The notes beneath the pieces were generated by a model, which saw only the letters and a list, made by a program, of their open reading frames with translations, ran no database searches and was not told the origin of the DNA. From assembly GCA_029259695.1 (NCBI GenBank), contig JAJDEQ010000176.1, positions 1 to 49,415 of the forward strand: DNA of 49,415 nucleotides. The letters run 5' to 3'. This document shows positions 1 through 8,858 of the stretch, one piece after another; position 1 is the first letter of the stretch; each line of letters begins with the position of its first letter. The position numbers were made by a program, and so were the translations under genes. The DNA is from Planctomycetota bacterium. GTDB taxonomy: Bacteria > Planctomycetota > B15-G4.

Positions 1-987
1 GAACGCGGTGTTTCGTCGGAGAAGGTGGACCGCCGAGCCGACAGGGCCGAGAGGAATCTCATCGCCGCGATCCAGACCACGGATCCGGGCGCGGTCCCGA
101 TTGGCGCTCGGGCCGGACGCGGGCTGAAGCGTCTGCCCAGCGACATCTACTGGGGTGGACTCGGTGTGTGGCGCATCCGGCTCTTCAACGGCTCCCGCGC
201 TCGCTACCACAAGACGTTCGGTCGAGGCACGGATCACGAAGTGGGCGCAGAGCAGGCCCCCACACACGGTCATTGGAACCCCCACCTTCCGCCACCGCCG
301 GAGGGCTTTCCGCACAGTGCCTCTCTGAGGCTTGAGCGGCATGAGGCGGAGTTTCTCCGAGATCAGGTTCTCCAGCACGCCACGGGCTCGCTCCTCGCGT
401 ACCTCGTGGGACAGGACGCACTATGGGAGGACGTCGATTTTCCCTGGGAGCACCCGGTCGTGCACACCGCACCGCCGGCGTTGCGTGCCGACCTGGAGCA
501 TGCGCGGCTCTTCAGCCTAGCCATGCACGGTGCGGCGCTGCTCTACAATCTCATGTTGGCCGAGCGCCTGCCGTCGCGGGAGTGGATCGAGGAGTACCGG
601 CACGAGCTGGCGAGCTGGTCGAACGCCGTTCGGGCCAGTGCGGACGCCCTCTCGAAGTGGGACAGGTCGGCCTACTGGAACACGACAAACGGCATCAACC
701 CGCGGATCCCGCTGAAGAGTCGCTTGTTTGCCGACACATGGATCGGCCGTGTCGTAACGGCGAGTCGCGTGCGCGGGGCTGATCTGCTCCCGGTCGTTGA
801 CGATCGAGGTGCGCGAGACGCCATCGAGCAGCGCGAGCTGTTCCTGAAGCCGTACCGTGCTCGTCTGAGGCATAGGGAACACCTCGAGCGCTGGAACGGG
901 GCGGCAGGCGCGAAGGCACTCGACTACCGCTGGGCGATCACGCAGCGTTTCGTCCGCGACGTGCAGCAAGGCCTAGGGAACGGGTAG
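1..987 (+). CDS. DUF6361-like protein, 5' end outside window
   Basis: The frame is open from the first base, so the gene starts upstream; 328 residues are visible. The GTG at 25 is only the first internal start-type codon and is probably not the real start. Visible stretches such as GLKRLPSDIYWGGLGVW, HPHLP-like proline runs (NPHLPPPPEGFP) and EAEFLRDQVL match my memory of the DUF6361 family, usually around 400 residues, so perhaps 50-80 N-terminal residues are missing. No catalytic motif or membrane segment is visible. It lies 3 bp before a phospholipase-D-like gene, which overlaps a helicase, so the three are almost certainly co-transcribed. Function is unknown; context suggests a role in DNA defence. 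Family assignment is from memory, moderately sure. Confidence 0.7.
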   Translation, partial: ERGVSSEKVDRRADRAERNLIAAIQTTDPGAVPIGARAGRGLKRLPSDIYWGGLGVWRIRLFNGSRARYHKTFGRGTDHEVGAEQAPTHGHWNPHLPPPPEGFPHSASLRLERHEAEFLRDQVLQHATGSLLAYLVGQDALWEDVDFPWEHPVVHTAPPALRADLEHARLFSLAMHGAALLYNLMLAERLPSREWIEEYRHELASWSNAVRASADALSKWDRSAYWNTTNGINPRIPLKSRLFADTWIGRVVTASRVRGADLLPVVDDRGARDAIEQRELFLKPYRARLRHREHLERWNGAAGAKALDYRWAITQRFVRDVQQGLGNG

Positions 988-990
988 ACG

Positions 991-2883
991 ATGCTTGAAC
1001 CACGTGATCGCGCCTTGTTGTTCCGCTCTCTACATCCGCCGTCTGGCTATCGCCTCGATCGAGCCATCGGCACGAGCTTCACGCTCGACCTGTTGGCGCT
1101 GCTCACGGCGCCGCTGGCGTTCGCGTTCGCCGAGTGGGAGGACGACGACGGAGGCCCCACGGGCGATCCGGTCGCCCTGATGCACGCGTTGCGCGAGCAC
1201 GCGCGACGTGTCCACCTGTTCTGTCAGGCAGGGGCGATCCAGGCGCCTCGCTCGGGACAGCCGCTCTTCGCTTACGTGGAGCCGTCGGTCATCGAGGCCC
1301 GCGCACCGAATGCGAACGGGATCTTCCACCCCAAGGTATGGGTGTTGCGCTTTACCAGTTCCGGTGAGCCGGTGCGCTACCGAGTGCTCGTTGCTAGTCG
1401 CAATCTCACCTTCGATCGTTCCTGGGACACGTTGCTTGCGTTGGACGGAGAGTTGAAGGCGCGGACCCGGGCGATCCGGGCGAACGATCCGTTGAGCGAC
1501 TTCGTGAGCTCTCTGCCGAGCCTCGCCGTGCGCCCCCTTGCAAAGGACAATGAGCGGGCGATCCAGATCGTTGGTGACGAGCTGCGTCGCGTTCGGTTCG
1601 AGGTCCCCGAGCCGTTCGACGAACTCCGCTTCCACCCCCAGGGGATACCGGACTACGAGGAGCACTGGCCGTTGGCGGGCGGGGGGCGTCGCTGCCTGGT
1701 CATGTCCCCGTTCCTCACCGACGAGCTGCTCGGTGAGATTGCGACGGAATGTGCGGACGAGTACGGGGAGCAGCGCATCGGGCTACACCTCGTCTCGCGC
1801 CCCGAGTCGCTGCAGCAGCTCGATTCCAAGACCCTCGACCTGTGGTCGGACCGCTGGGTGCTCTCCGCCGATGCGGATGCCGAGGAGGGCGATGAGGACA
1901 CCGGCGAGGATGATGCTCACGTGGATCAGGTACCCGCGACCCCTGACGACATCCTCTCCGGGCTTCACGCCAAACTCGTCATTCTCCAGCGGCATCGTCG
2001 CGCGCACGTCTTCACGGGATCGGCAAATGCGACCGGAGCTGCGTACGATCGCAACGTTGAGTTCTGCGTGGAGCTGGTGGGGGGATTCCACAAGGTTGGC
2101 ATCGCGTCGTTGTTGGGTAGTGACGATGACGCCGGTGTAGGCAAGCTGCGCGACCTCCTGGAACCCTGGGAACCGGCCGAGCCTGACGATGACCCGGAGC
2201 GCGAACTGCGTGAGCGGCTGAAGCGCAAGCTGGAAGAGGCGCGCTTCGTGCTCGGTGCTGCCCAACTCACGCTGCACGCCACACCGGCGTCCGATGGCGA
2301 TGGATACGATTTGGAACTGCGCGGGCGGATGCCCAAGCTGCCTCGGGGAATCAAGGTGCGTTGCTGGCCAGCATCCCGTCCGGGACACCAGGCCGCGGAA
2401 CCACGCGGCTCCGGGACGTTGGCCGCATTCCGCTCCTTGAGCCTTGTGGAGCTCACCGCCTTCCTCACCGTTGAACTCGTGGCTGGTGAGAAGGGCGTCG
2501 AAGAGCGGATTCGTCTGGCCCGCCACCTCCCGTTGGAGGGAGCGCCGGAAGATCGCGAGGAGCGCCTGTTGCGGGAGATCCTGAAGGACAAGGAGACCGT
2601 GCTGCGCCTGCTGTGGTTGCTGCTCTCGAGCGACGAACTCGCGGCGGACGACCTTGCCCTGGGAGGAGGCGGGGCCGGGTTCGACCTACGGACCGGGTTT
2701 GGAGGCATGCCCGTCCTCGAAGCTCTCATGCGCTCCCTGGCGCGCGACCCCAAAGCGCTCGACGGCGTACAACGCCTCATCGACGATCTGGGCCGGACCG
2801 AGGAAGGGCACGCGCTGCTGCCCGACGGACTCGAGGACATCTGGAGCCCGATCCGCGCCGCACGCGAGGTCCTCGAGCTGTGA
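991..2883 (+). CDS. Phospholipase D-like (putative nuclease) protein of a helicase operon
   Basis: The 630-residue product carries two degenerate HKD-type motifs. The first is H113-P-K115 followed by SRNLTFD; the second is H326-A-K328 followed by GSANAT and then a conserved N-V-E-F. In the PLD superfamily the two motifs form one active site that cleaves phosphodiesters, and many family members linked to helicases are nucleases. An acidic low-complexity linker (about residues 290-310) lies between them, and the C-terminal third has no recognised domain. The start ATG is 3 bp after the previous stop; the end overlaps the helicase GTG by 4 bp. There is no signal peptide, so it acts in the cytoplasm. 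Nuclease activity is inference, and the second motif lacks the usual downstream Asp. Confidence 0.85.
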   Translation: MLEPRDRALLFRSLHPPSGYRLDRAIGTSFTLDLLALLTAPLAFAFAEWEDDDGGPTGDPVALMHALREHARRVHLFCQAGAIQAPRSGQPLFAYVEPSVIEARAPNANGIFHPKVWVLRFTSSGEPVRYRVLVASRNLTFDRSWDTLLALDGELKARTRAIRANDPLSDFVSSLPSLAVRPLAKDNERAIQIVGDELRRVRFEVPEPFDELRFHPQGIPDYEEHWPLAGGGRRCLVMSPFLTDELLGEIATECADEYGEQRIGLHLVSRPESLQQLDSKTLDLWSDRWVLSADADAEEGDEDTGEDDAHVDQVPATPDDILSGLHAKLVILQRHRRAHVFTGSANATGAAYDRNVEFCVELVGGFHKVGIASLLGSDDDAGVGKLRDLLEPWEPAEPDDDPERELRERLKRKLEEARFVLGAAQLTLHATPASDGDGYDLELRGRMPKLPRGIKVRCWPASRPGHQAAEPRGSGTLAAFRSLSLVELTAFLTVELVAGEKGVEERIRLARHLPLEGAPEDREERLLREILKDKETVLRLLWLLLSSDELAADDLALGGGGAGFDLRTGFGGMPVLEALMRSLARDPKALDGVQRLIDDLGRTEEGHALLPDGLEDIWSPIRAAREVLEL

Positions 2884-5800
2884 CCCTGCGCCCCATGCCA
2901 CCACTCGACGTCGAGGGTGTCCTTGCGCGCCTCAAGGGCTTCCAACGAGCAGCCGTGGAGACGGCTTTCGAGCGCCTCTACACGGCTTCGGATTCGACGC
3001 GTCGGTTCCTCGTGGCCGACGAAGTCGGCCTTGGCAAGACACTCATCGCGCGTGGCATCGTGGCCAGAGCGATCGAACACCTGCGGGACACTGTCAAGCG
3101 CATCGACATCGTCTACTTGTGCTCGAACGCGCGCATCGCGAGGCAGAACGTCCGCCGCCTCAACCCCTTTCCCGGTGTCGGTTTCGCTCAGGCCGACCGC
3201 ATCACCATGTTGCCGGTGACGCTCAGCGAGCTCACCCGAAATCGGTTGAACTTCGTGGCCTTCACGCCGGGGACGTCGCTTGATCTGAAGTCCAGCGAGG
3301 GCCAACGACGCGAACGCGCTCTGCTCTACTGGCTGCTGCGGGAGCTCTGGCCGGTGCGTGGCCAGGGTGCGAAGAACCTGTTCCAGGGTGGCATCACGCG
3401 GCGCGACCGCTGGCTGGAGTTCCTCGAAGGGTTCCCGGAGGAGAACCCGATCTCGCGGGAGTTGACGAGTTCGTTCCATGAGACGCTCAGGCGGACGGAT
3501 GCACGCCAGCGTGCCGACGGAGAGCAGGGGCTTGCCGATCGCTTCTACTCACTCTGCGACCGCTGTGCTCGCTACAAACGCAAGTGGCCCGACGATCTGC
3601 GTGCGGACAGGCGCGGTTTCATCGGCGAGCTGCGCGCGCTACTTGCCCGCGCCTGCGTCGATCAGCTCGAACCCAACCTCGTCATCTTGGACGAGTTCCA
3701 GCGCTTCAAGCACCTGCTCGATCCCGAGGGCGGAGGAGACGCGGCTCAGCTAGCCCAAGCATTCTTCGAGTGGCAGAACGACGAAGCCGAGGCACGTGTC
3801 CTGCTGCTGTCGGCTACGCCGTACAAGATGTATACGCTCGCGCATGAGGAGGAGGAGGACGATCACTACGCAGACTTCCTGCGCACCGTGGACTTCCTCG
3901 AGCCCGACGCGGTGCGCGGCAGAGGCTTCCGATCGCACCTGGAAGAGTACCGACGCGAACTCTATCGCCTCGCGGAGGGCGGGGGCGGCCGGCTGCCGGG
4001 ACTAAAGCGTGCCATCGAGTCGTCCCTGCGTCGTGTCATGTCGCGCACGGAGCGGATCGGTGTGGTGGGAGCGCGCGACGGCATGTTGCGTGCAATTCCA
4101 CCTTGCCACGTCACGCTTACCAAGCGCGACGTATGCGACTTCGTTCACTTGCAAGGGATTGCGGACCTACTCGAGCAGCCGAACGTTGTCGAGTTCTGGA
4201 AATCAGCTCCCTACCTGCTCAACTTCATGGAGGAGTATCGCCTGAAGAAGGAGTTGGTGAAGCGTCTCGATGATCCGCGCAAGAGCCGGGAACTCAGCGA
4301 TCGGTTGGCATGCTCCGATGAGCTCTTGCTCGAGCCGAGTCGACTGAAAGCCTACGGTGGCATTGATCCCGCCAACCCAAGGTTGCGAGCGCTGCTCACC
4401 GACGTCCTGCAGGGTGAGCTGTGGCGCTGCCTGTGGCTGCCACCTTCTCTGCCGTCGTATCAACTCGAGGGACCATTCGCACAGGCGGCGAAGCGCCCAG
4501 GAGGTGCCACGAAGCGACTCGTGTTCTCGGCATGGGCCGTGGTGCCGAAGACGATTGCCGCCCTCCTCAGCTACGAGGTCGAGCGGCGGGTCTTCTGTGC
4601 GATGGATGACGCGCCGGTCAACACTCCGGAAGCACGCAAGCGGCGCACGGCACTGCTTCGGTTCGGCCGTGCGGAGGGCAGGTTGACCGGGATGCCTGTG
4701 TTGGGGCTCGTCTACCCGAGCATCGTGCTCGCAAAGGCAGGAGACCTTGTTGGTCAACGGCTGACGAGCAACGGCACGGCATCGCTCGGCGCGGCGGTCG
4801 ATGCTGTCGCACGCATGATCGCGCCGCGGCTCCAGTCGGCGACCGAGCAGCTCGGAGTGCCGGTCGACGGCCCCGAGGATGAGAGCTGGTACTGGCGCGC
4901 GCCTCTTGTTCTCGACCGCCTGCATGACGCGGTGTCGTCCGAGGGCTGGTGGGGTTCAGAGGACCTCGCTTCGTCGTGGGCGGCGGGTGCGTCGCATGAC
5001 GAGGACGATGCGGGTGGTGACTTGTGGGACGAGCATGTCACGGAGGCGCGTGAGGCTGCGACGCTGCTTGGCAGGGCGGACATCGGCCGTCCGCCGGCCG
5101 ACCTCGCGCATGTGCTGGCTTACCTCGCCATCGCAGGGCCGGCCAATGCTGCGTTGCGCGCCTTGTGTCGGGCACTCCCCGACGGCGAGATCGACTCCCG
5201 CGAGTTGCGTCTCGCCGCGGGCCGGATCGCATGGGCGTCGCGCTCGTTGTTCAACCGGCCTGAGGCCATGGCGATCCTCCGCGCGGCGGATCGAGAGGTG
5301 CCTTACTGGCGGCGCGTGCTCGAGTACTCCGCCGAGGGCGACCTGGACGCTGTACTGGCCGAGCACGTGCACGTCGTTCGCGAACTTCACGGACTCTTCG
5401 ACCTACCTGCCGGTGAGGCGGCCCAGGAGTTAGCTGCCGTCGTCGCAGCATCGCTGTCGATTCGCGCATCCCGCCAGGAGTACCAGTCGGTCCGTGTCCA
5501 CGCTCGCGAGGGCTGGTCCGAGTTGCAGCGGGAGCGGAATTTGCGCGGTTTCTTCGCCATGCGTTTCAGTACCGAGAAGAGCGACGATGACGACGCAGGG
5601 CAGCGCGCCGACGTCGTGCGGGATGCATTCAACTCGCCGTTTTGGCCTTTCGTCCTCGCAACTACCTCCGTCGGCCAGGAGGGACTCGACTTCCATGCCT
5701 GGTGTCACGCTGTCGTGCACTGGAACTTGCCAGCGAACCCCGTGGATCTCGAGCAGCGCGAGGGGCGCGTGCACCGTTTCAAGGGCCATGCCATCCGCAA

Positions 5801-6161
5801 GAACGTCGCTCGCGCTCACGGCAGCGACGAACTGGCCGAACCAAGTCGGGATCCTTGGAAGGGAGTTTTCGACCGAGCGCGGGAAGCATCCGGTGACCAA
5901 GCTGGTGGGCTGATCCCTTACTGGCTCTACGAGCTCGAGGATGGTGCGTACATCGAACGGCACGTCCCGGTGCTGCCACTCTCGAAGGACGAGCTTCGGC
6001 TTGAGGCGCTCCGCCGCTCACTGGCCGTCTACCGCATGGTGTTTGGTCAGCCGCGGCAGGACGACCTGTTGGCGTACTTGATCGAACGTGTGCCGGAGAA
6101 GGTCATCCGGGCCAGGCTGGACGAACTACGGATCGATCTGCAGCCCATCGCACGAAGCTGA
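2880..6161 (+). CDS. SNF2/superfamily 2-type helicase of a putative defence operon
   Basis: A 1093-residue ATPase. Motif I is DEVGLGKT (D47 onward), motif II is DEFQ (271-274), motif III is SAT (311-313), and near the C-terminus a motif V-like VGQEGLDFH precedes motif VI QREGRVHR (959-966). A long insertion separates the two RecA-like halves. I chose GTG 2880 because it forms a GTGA overlap with the previous stop and has a CGAGG sequence upstream; ATG 2895 is the alternative and would remove five residues. The DE-x-Q motif II and the QxxGRxxR motif fit SNF2-like translocases that act on duplex DNA. With the PLD-like and DUF6361-like genes it probably recognises and degrades foreign DNA; that role is inferred. 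Confidence 0.88.
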   Translation: MTLRPMPPLDVEGVLARLKGFQRAAVETAFERLYTASDSTRRFLVADEVGLGKTLIARGIVARAIEHLRDTVKRIDIVYLCSNARIARQNVRRLNPFPGVGFAQADRITMLPVTLSELTRNRLNFVAFTPGTSLDLKSSEGQRRERALLYWLLRELWPVRGQGAKNLFQGGITRRDRWLEFLEGFPEENPISRELTSSFHETLRRTDARQRADGEQGLADRFYSLCDRCARYKRKWPDDLRADRRGFIGELRALLARACVDQLEPNLVILDEFQRFKHLLDPEGGGDAAQLAQAFFEWQNDEAEARVLLLSATPYKMYTLAHEEEEDDHYADFLRTVDFLEPDAVRGRGFRSHLEEYRRELYRLAEGGGGRLPGLKRAIESSLRRVMSRTERIGVVGARDGMLRAIPPCHVTLTKRDVCDFVHLQGIADLLEQPNVVEFWKSAPYLLNFMEEYRLKKELVKRLDDPRKSRELSDRLACSDELLLEPSRLKAYGGIDPANPRLRALLTDVLQGELWRCLWLPPSLPSYQLEGPFAQAAKRPGGATKRLVFSAWAVVPKTIAALLSYEVERRVFCAMDDAPVNTPEARKRRTALLRFGRAEGRLTGMPVLGLVYPSIVLAKAGDLVGQRLTSNGTASLGAAVDAVARMIAPRLQSATEQLGVPVDGPEDESWYWRAPLVLDRLHDAVSSEGWWGSEDLASSWAAGASHDEDDAGGDLWDEHVTEAREAATLLGRADIGRPPADLAHVLAYLAIAGPANAALRALCRALPDGEIDSRELRLAAGRIAWASRSLFNRPEAMAILRAADREVPYWRRVLEYSAEGDLDAVLAEHVHVVRELHGLFDLPAGEAAQELAAVVAASLSIRASRQEYQSVRVHAREGWSELQRERNLRGFFAMRFSTEKSDDDDAGQRADVVRDAFNSPFWPFVLATTSVGQEGLDFHAWCHAVVHWNLPANPVDLEQREGRVHRFKGHAIRKNVARAHGSDELAEPSRDPWKGVFDRAREASGDQAGGLIPYWLYELEDGAYIERHVPVLPLSKDELRLEALRRSLAVYRMVFGQPRQDDLLAYLIERVPEKVIRARLDELRIDLQPIARS

Positions 6162-6263
6162 GGAAAGGCGCACCCGGCTTCGCCGATTCACCCGAAGCGA
6201 GGCCCGCCCAACCTCGGTGCGCTAGACTCGGCGACCACATGGCGCTGACTCCCGGCTAGACCC

Positions 6264-6668
6264 TCAGTCCGGCGCCAGATCCGGAGCCGCCGGTGGAATC
6301 TCCTCTCCACCCGCCTCGTCCGATCCGCCGGGGCCGGCCGGGGCTGTCGCCAGGCACGCGTAGAGGAAGGGCAGCGCGAGCAGTGCCGAGATGGCCATGA
6401 TGCCGAAGAGGGTGGCGTAGCCGCGTTCGCTGAGGGCGTCGACCACTCCGGCGCCGCCGACCCGGGCGAAGTTGGTGGCGGCCATGAACAGGGTGAACTG
6501 GGTGCCGGCCACAACGGCGTTGCACAGGCGCATGAAGAGTGAGAAGCCCGCGACGGTCTGGGCCGATGTGAAGAAGGCCATCGCCGGGAAATAGAACATC
6601 ACGAAGCCGTCGCTCGTGCGGAGGTCGGGCGAGAGGCTCATGGTCGCGCACAGGGCGACGACGAGCAG
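6264..6668 (-). pseudogene. C-terminal remnant of an MFS transporter
   Basis: The last ~135 codons of an MFS gene, closely matching residues ~310-443 of the intact transporter at 10662-11993. Shared stretches include VVALCATMSLS, FSLFM, AGTQFTLFMAATNFARVGG and the PDxAPD ending. Homology stops abruptly at base 6668; 2 bp further on, bases 6671-6690 are identical to 9215-9234 inside the FG-GAP gene. There is no start codon or promoter for a sensible protein, so this is a dead 3' fragment left by duplication and deletion. The reading frame is still open, which suggests the event is fairly recent. Confidence 0.85.
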
Positions 6669-6863
6669 GAGTCCCTGACCGACGTCGGTCGGCGCCCTCA
6701 AACGAACTGACGCGCGCGGGCACGGGCCGAGCGTGGGGGGATCCGTGTCGTGCAGGGTGGGGGAGATGAGCCCGGTGAGCCACCGGTTTGCGCTCTCGGT
6801 TAGTCTGGATGGCCGACGGTTCGCTGACCGGCGACCGCACGGACCACGGTCTTGGAGGCCCTG

Positions 6864-7511
6864 ATGGCGAATCGACGGATGCTCTCCCTGCTTGCGTGCG
6901 CGTGTCTCGCGTCGATCGGAACCGCCGCGGTCTTCGGCTCCTCCTCGTTCCTGGGGGCGCCGGCGGGCCAGCCCGTCGCCTTCGCCCAGGTGACCCTGCC
7001 GCCGGTCGCGTTGCCGACCGTCGCGTTGGCGCGGGACGGCATCGTGCCGGCGACTTTCAGCGGGTCGGCCACCGGTTCGACGCCGTCCCTGTCGCTGTGG
7101 CCGTTCGGGTCGCCAACCTGGGCGCCGCCGCTCACGCAGCTCCTCAACGGCAACACCGTGATCACCACCCAGGCCCAGATGCGCGACGTGTGGAAGCGAC
7201 TGTTCAACCAGCCCTTCGACGCGTCGCTCTTCGACTTCGAACAGGACGTCGTGTTGCTCATGGGCGGCGGCCAGCAGCAGCTGGGGACGTTCGACATCTC
7301 GTCGGTGGAGAGCGTGGCGGCCGAGTACGCAGAGCCGCTCGGTGGCGGGCCGGCGATCGATCCGCTGCTGAGCGTCACGGCCACCACCGTCTATCCCGGC
7401 GCGTTCCCGAAGGATCCTCCGCCGTTCACATGGCGCGTGTCCGCGGTCCGGGTGTCCCGCGCCGACCTCGACGACGCGGTGTTCCACCGCACCTTCATCG
7501 CCCTGCCCTGA
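6864..7511 (+). CDS. Secreted protein with PrcB-like C-terminal domain
   Basis: A 215-residue protein with an N-terminal signal sequence (basic MANRR, then a hydrophobic Leu/Ala stretch to about residue 25). I chose ATG 6864 because GGAGG lies 5 bp upstream; a TTG at 6852 is in frame but would contain that Shine-Dalgarno. Residues ~90-215 (VITTQAQMRDVWKRLF, then DFEQDVVLLMGGGQ) resemble the PrcB C-terminal domain, in which a W-x-x-L helix precedes a D-F-x-x-x-x-V-V-x strand and a G-rich turn. That domain is found in small secreted proteins of unknown biochemical role. No catalytic residues are evident. It stands alone, next to the MFS remnant on the opposite strand. Confidence 0.7.
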   Translation: MANRRMLSLLACACLASIGTAAVFGSSSFLGAPAGQPVAFAQVTLPPVALPTVALARDGIVPATFSGSATGSTPSLSLWPFGSPTWAPPLTQLLNGNTVITTQAQMRDVWKRLFNQPFDASLFDFEQDVVLLMGGGQQQLGTFDISSVESVAAEYAEPLGGGPAIDPLLSVTATTVYPGAFPKDPPPFTWRVSAVRVSRADLDDAVFHRTFIALP

Positions 7512-7640
7512 GCGGCAGCTTCTCGCCCAGCGCACCCGACTCGCGAGCTGCTTCGAGCTGCGCGAGCTGTCGCATTTCTTCAAGCCCTGATGATCGGCTC
7601 GCCCTACCCTGGGTGCATTCCCATGGAGCAAGGACCCACG

Positions 7641-8138
7641 ATGTCACGACCCACCAAGCTGTTCGCTGTTCTCGTCCTCGTCTCGGGCCTGGTCGCGCTG
7701 GCCGCCATGGCGCCGCAGGAACGCACCAAGTCCGCCGACGATCTCGCCGCGATGGGCTGGCTGGCCGGGTACTGGGCCGGCGAGATGTGGGGCGGCGACT
7801 TCCACGCCCACTACTCCACGCCCGACGGCGGCCTGATCCTGAGCCACAGCCGCCTGCTGAAGGAGGGCCGGGAGACCTTCTACGAGTTCGAGGTCTTCGG
7901 CCCGGCCAGCGACGAACTCGTCTGGCTCCAGCCGTTCCCGGGCGGGAGCAAGGCCGTGGGTTTCACCCTGAAGGAACTCGACCGCGAGGCTCGCAAGGCC
8001 ACGTTCGAGCAGCCCAAGAAGGACTACCCCACCCGCATGGTCTACCACCGGAAGGCCGAGGACGAGCTCGTCATCACGCTCTCCGATCCCCACGGCGAGA
8101 GCGACAAGGTCGAGGTGTTTGCGCTGAAGCGCCAATGA
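7641..8138 (+). CDS. DUF6265-like secreted protein
   Basis: A 165-residue protein with a signal peptide (FAVLVLVSGLVALAAMA) followed by DLAAMGWLAGYWAGEMWGG, the start of a calycin-like barrel as in DUF6265 proteins. Later features of that family are also present: GGLILSHSRL, an FE-F strand and the ATFEQPKKDYPTRMVY segment. ATG 7641 is preferred because it places the signal sequence at the N-terminus and has AAGGA about 8 bp upstream; ATG 7623 is the alternative. Family members are exported beta-barrel proteins of unknown ligand. Monocistronic between plus-strand neighbours. Confidence 0.75.
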   Translation: MSRPTKLFAVLVLVSGLVALAAMAPQERTKSADDLAAMGWLAGYWAGEMWGGDFHAHYSTPDGGLILSHSRLLKEGRETFYEFEVFGPASDELVWLQPFPGGSKAVGFTLKELDREARKATFEQPKKDYPTRMVYHRKAEDELVITLSDPHGESDKVEVFALKRQ

Positions 8139-8182
8139 ACGGGCGGCGCGACCTTGGGGCTGGGAACCCGGGTCCGCCCGAC

Positions 8183-8188
8183 TATCAT
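8183..8188 (+). promoter_or_regulatory. Putative leaderless -10 box of the class II aldolase gene
   Basis: TATCAT ends 7 bp before the ATG at 8196, the distance expected when transcription starts at or next to the start codon. No Shine-Dalgarno lies between the box and the ATG. Confidence 0.5.
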
Positions 8189-8195
8189 CGCGTCC

Positions 8196-8840
8196 ATGAT
8201 TACCGCGATCGGCGACGTGATGCGCAGGGCCTACGAGCAGGGCTGGATCACCACACGCGACGGCAACTGCAGCCTGCGGCGACGTGAGGGCGAGTGGCTC
8301 TACGTGACGCCGTCGGGTTGGCGCAAGACGATCATCCACCCCGAGCACATGGTCAAGCTGAAGTTCGGCCCCGACATGGTGCTGGACGTTCCGGAAGGGG
8401 CGAACCCCTCGGGCGAGATCCACATGCACTGGCTGATCCAGCGCGCGGGGCGATCGACGCGCGCCGTGCTCCACCTGCACCCGACGTTCACGACCGCGGC
8501 GATGTACCGCGGGTTCGATCTGCAGCAGGTCGCCCGGCAGTTCCCGGAGATCTTCCGCTACACGCGTGTCGGTCCCACGGTCGCGGCGATCGCCGCCACC
8601 ACGCGGGAGCTCGGCGATGCGACGGCGGCCGCGTTGGGTGTCGACGAAGCGGGCCGGGTCGCGAGCGACATCGTGGGCCAGGCGCAGCACGGCGTGTGCG
8701 CGGTCGCGAGCGACCCGTGGGCGGCGTACGAGCACGTCGAGCGCCTCGAGCACATCTGCCAGATGGTCCTGCACTCCGGCGTGAGGCCGGAGGACGTGGA
8801 GGAGCGCACCCGGCTCGAGTCCGGGGCGCCTGGGGCCTGA
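8196..8840 (+). CDS. Class II aldolase/adducin family protein
   Basis: A 214-residue cytoplasmic protein of the class II aldolase (fuculose-1-phosphate aldolase-like) family. It has the substrate-phosphate region GNCSLRR (a variant of the usual G-N-x-S), the TPSGWRKT segment, a catalytic-acid region around PSGEIHMH and the metal-binding H-L-H-P (AVLHLHPTF). A third histidine, in QAQHGV, fits the zinc site. Family members cleave or epimerise sugar phosphates, or act in methionine salvage; the substrate here is not evident. Start ATG 8196 is 7 bp after a TATCAT box with no Shine-Dalgarno. It converges on the FG-GAP gene, with 18 bp between them. Confidence 0.85.
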   Translation: MITAIGDVMRRAYEQGWITTRDGNCSLRRREGEWLYVTPSGWRKTIIHPEHMVKLKFGPDMVLDVPEGANPSGEIHMHWLIQRAGRSTRAVLHLHPTFTTAAMYRGFDLQQVARQFPEIFRYTRVGPTVAAIAATTRELGDATAAALGVDEAGRVASDIVGQAQHGVCAVASDPWAAYEHVERLEHICQMVLHSGVRPEDVEERTRLESGAPGA

Positions 8841-8858
8841 GTCGCGCAGCCCGGCCCG

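Noticed and set aside
6239..6259. ATG with a TAGACT box 10 bp upstream
   Set aside because: The frame stops after six codons. It may be the start of a gene lost with the neighbouring MFS remnant, but nothing supports a product.
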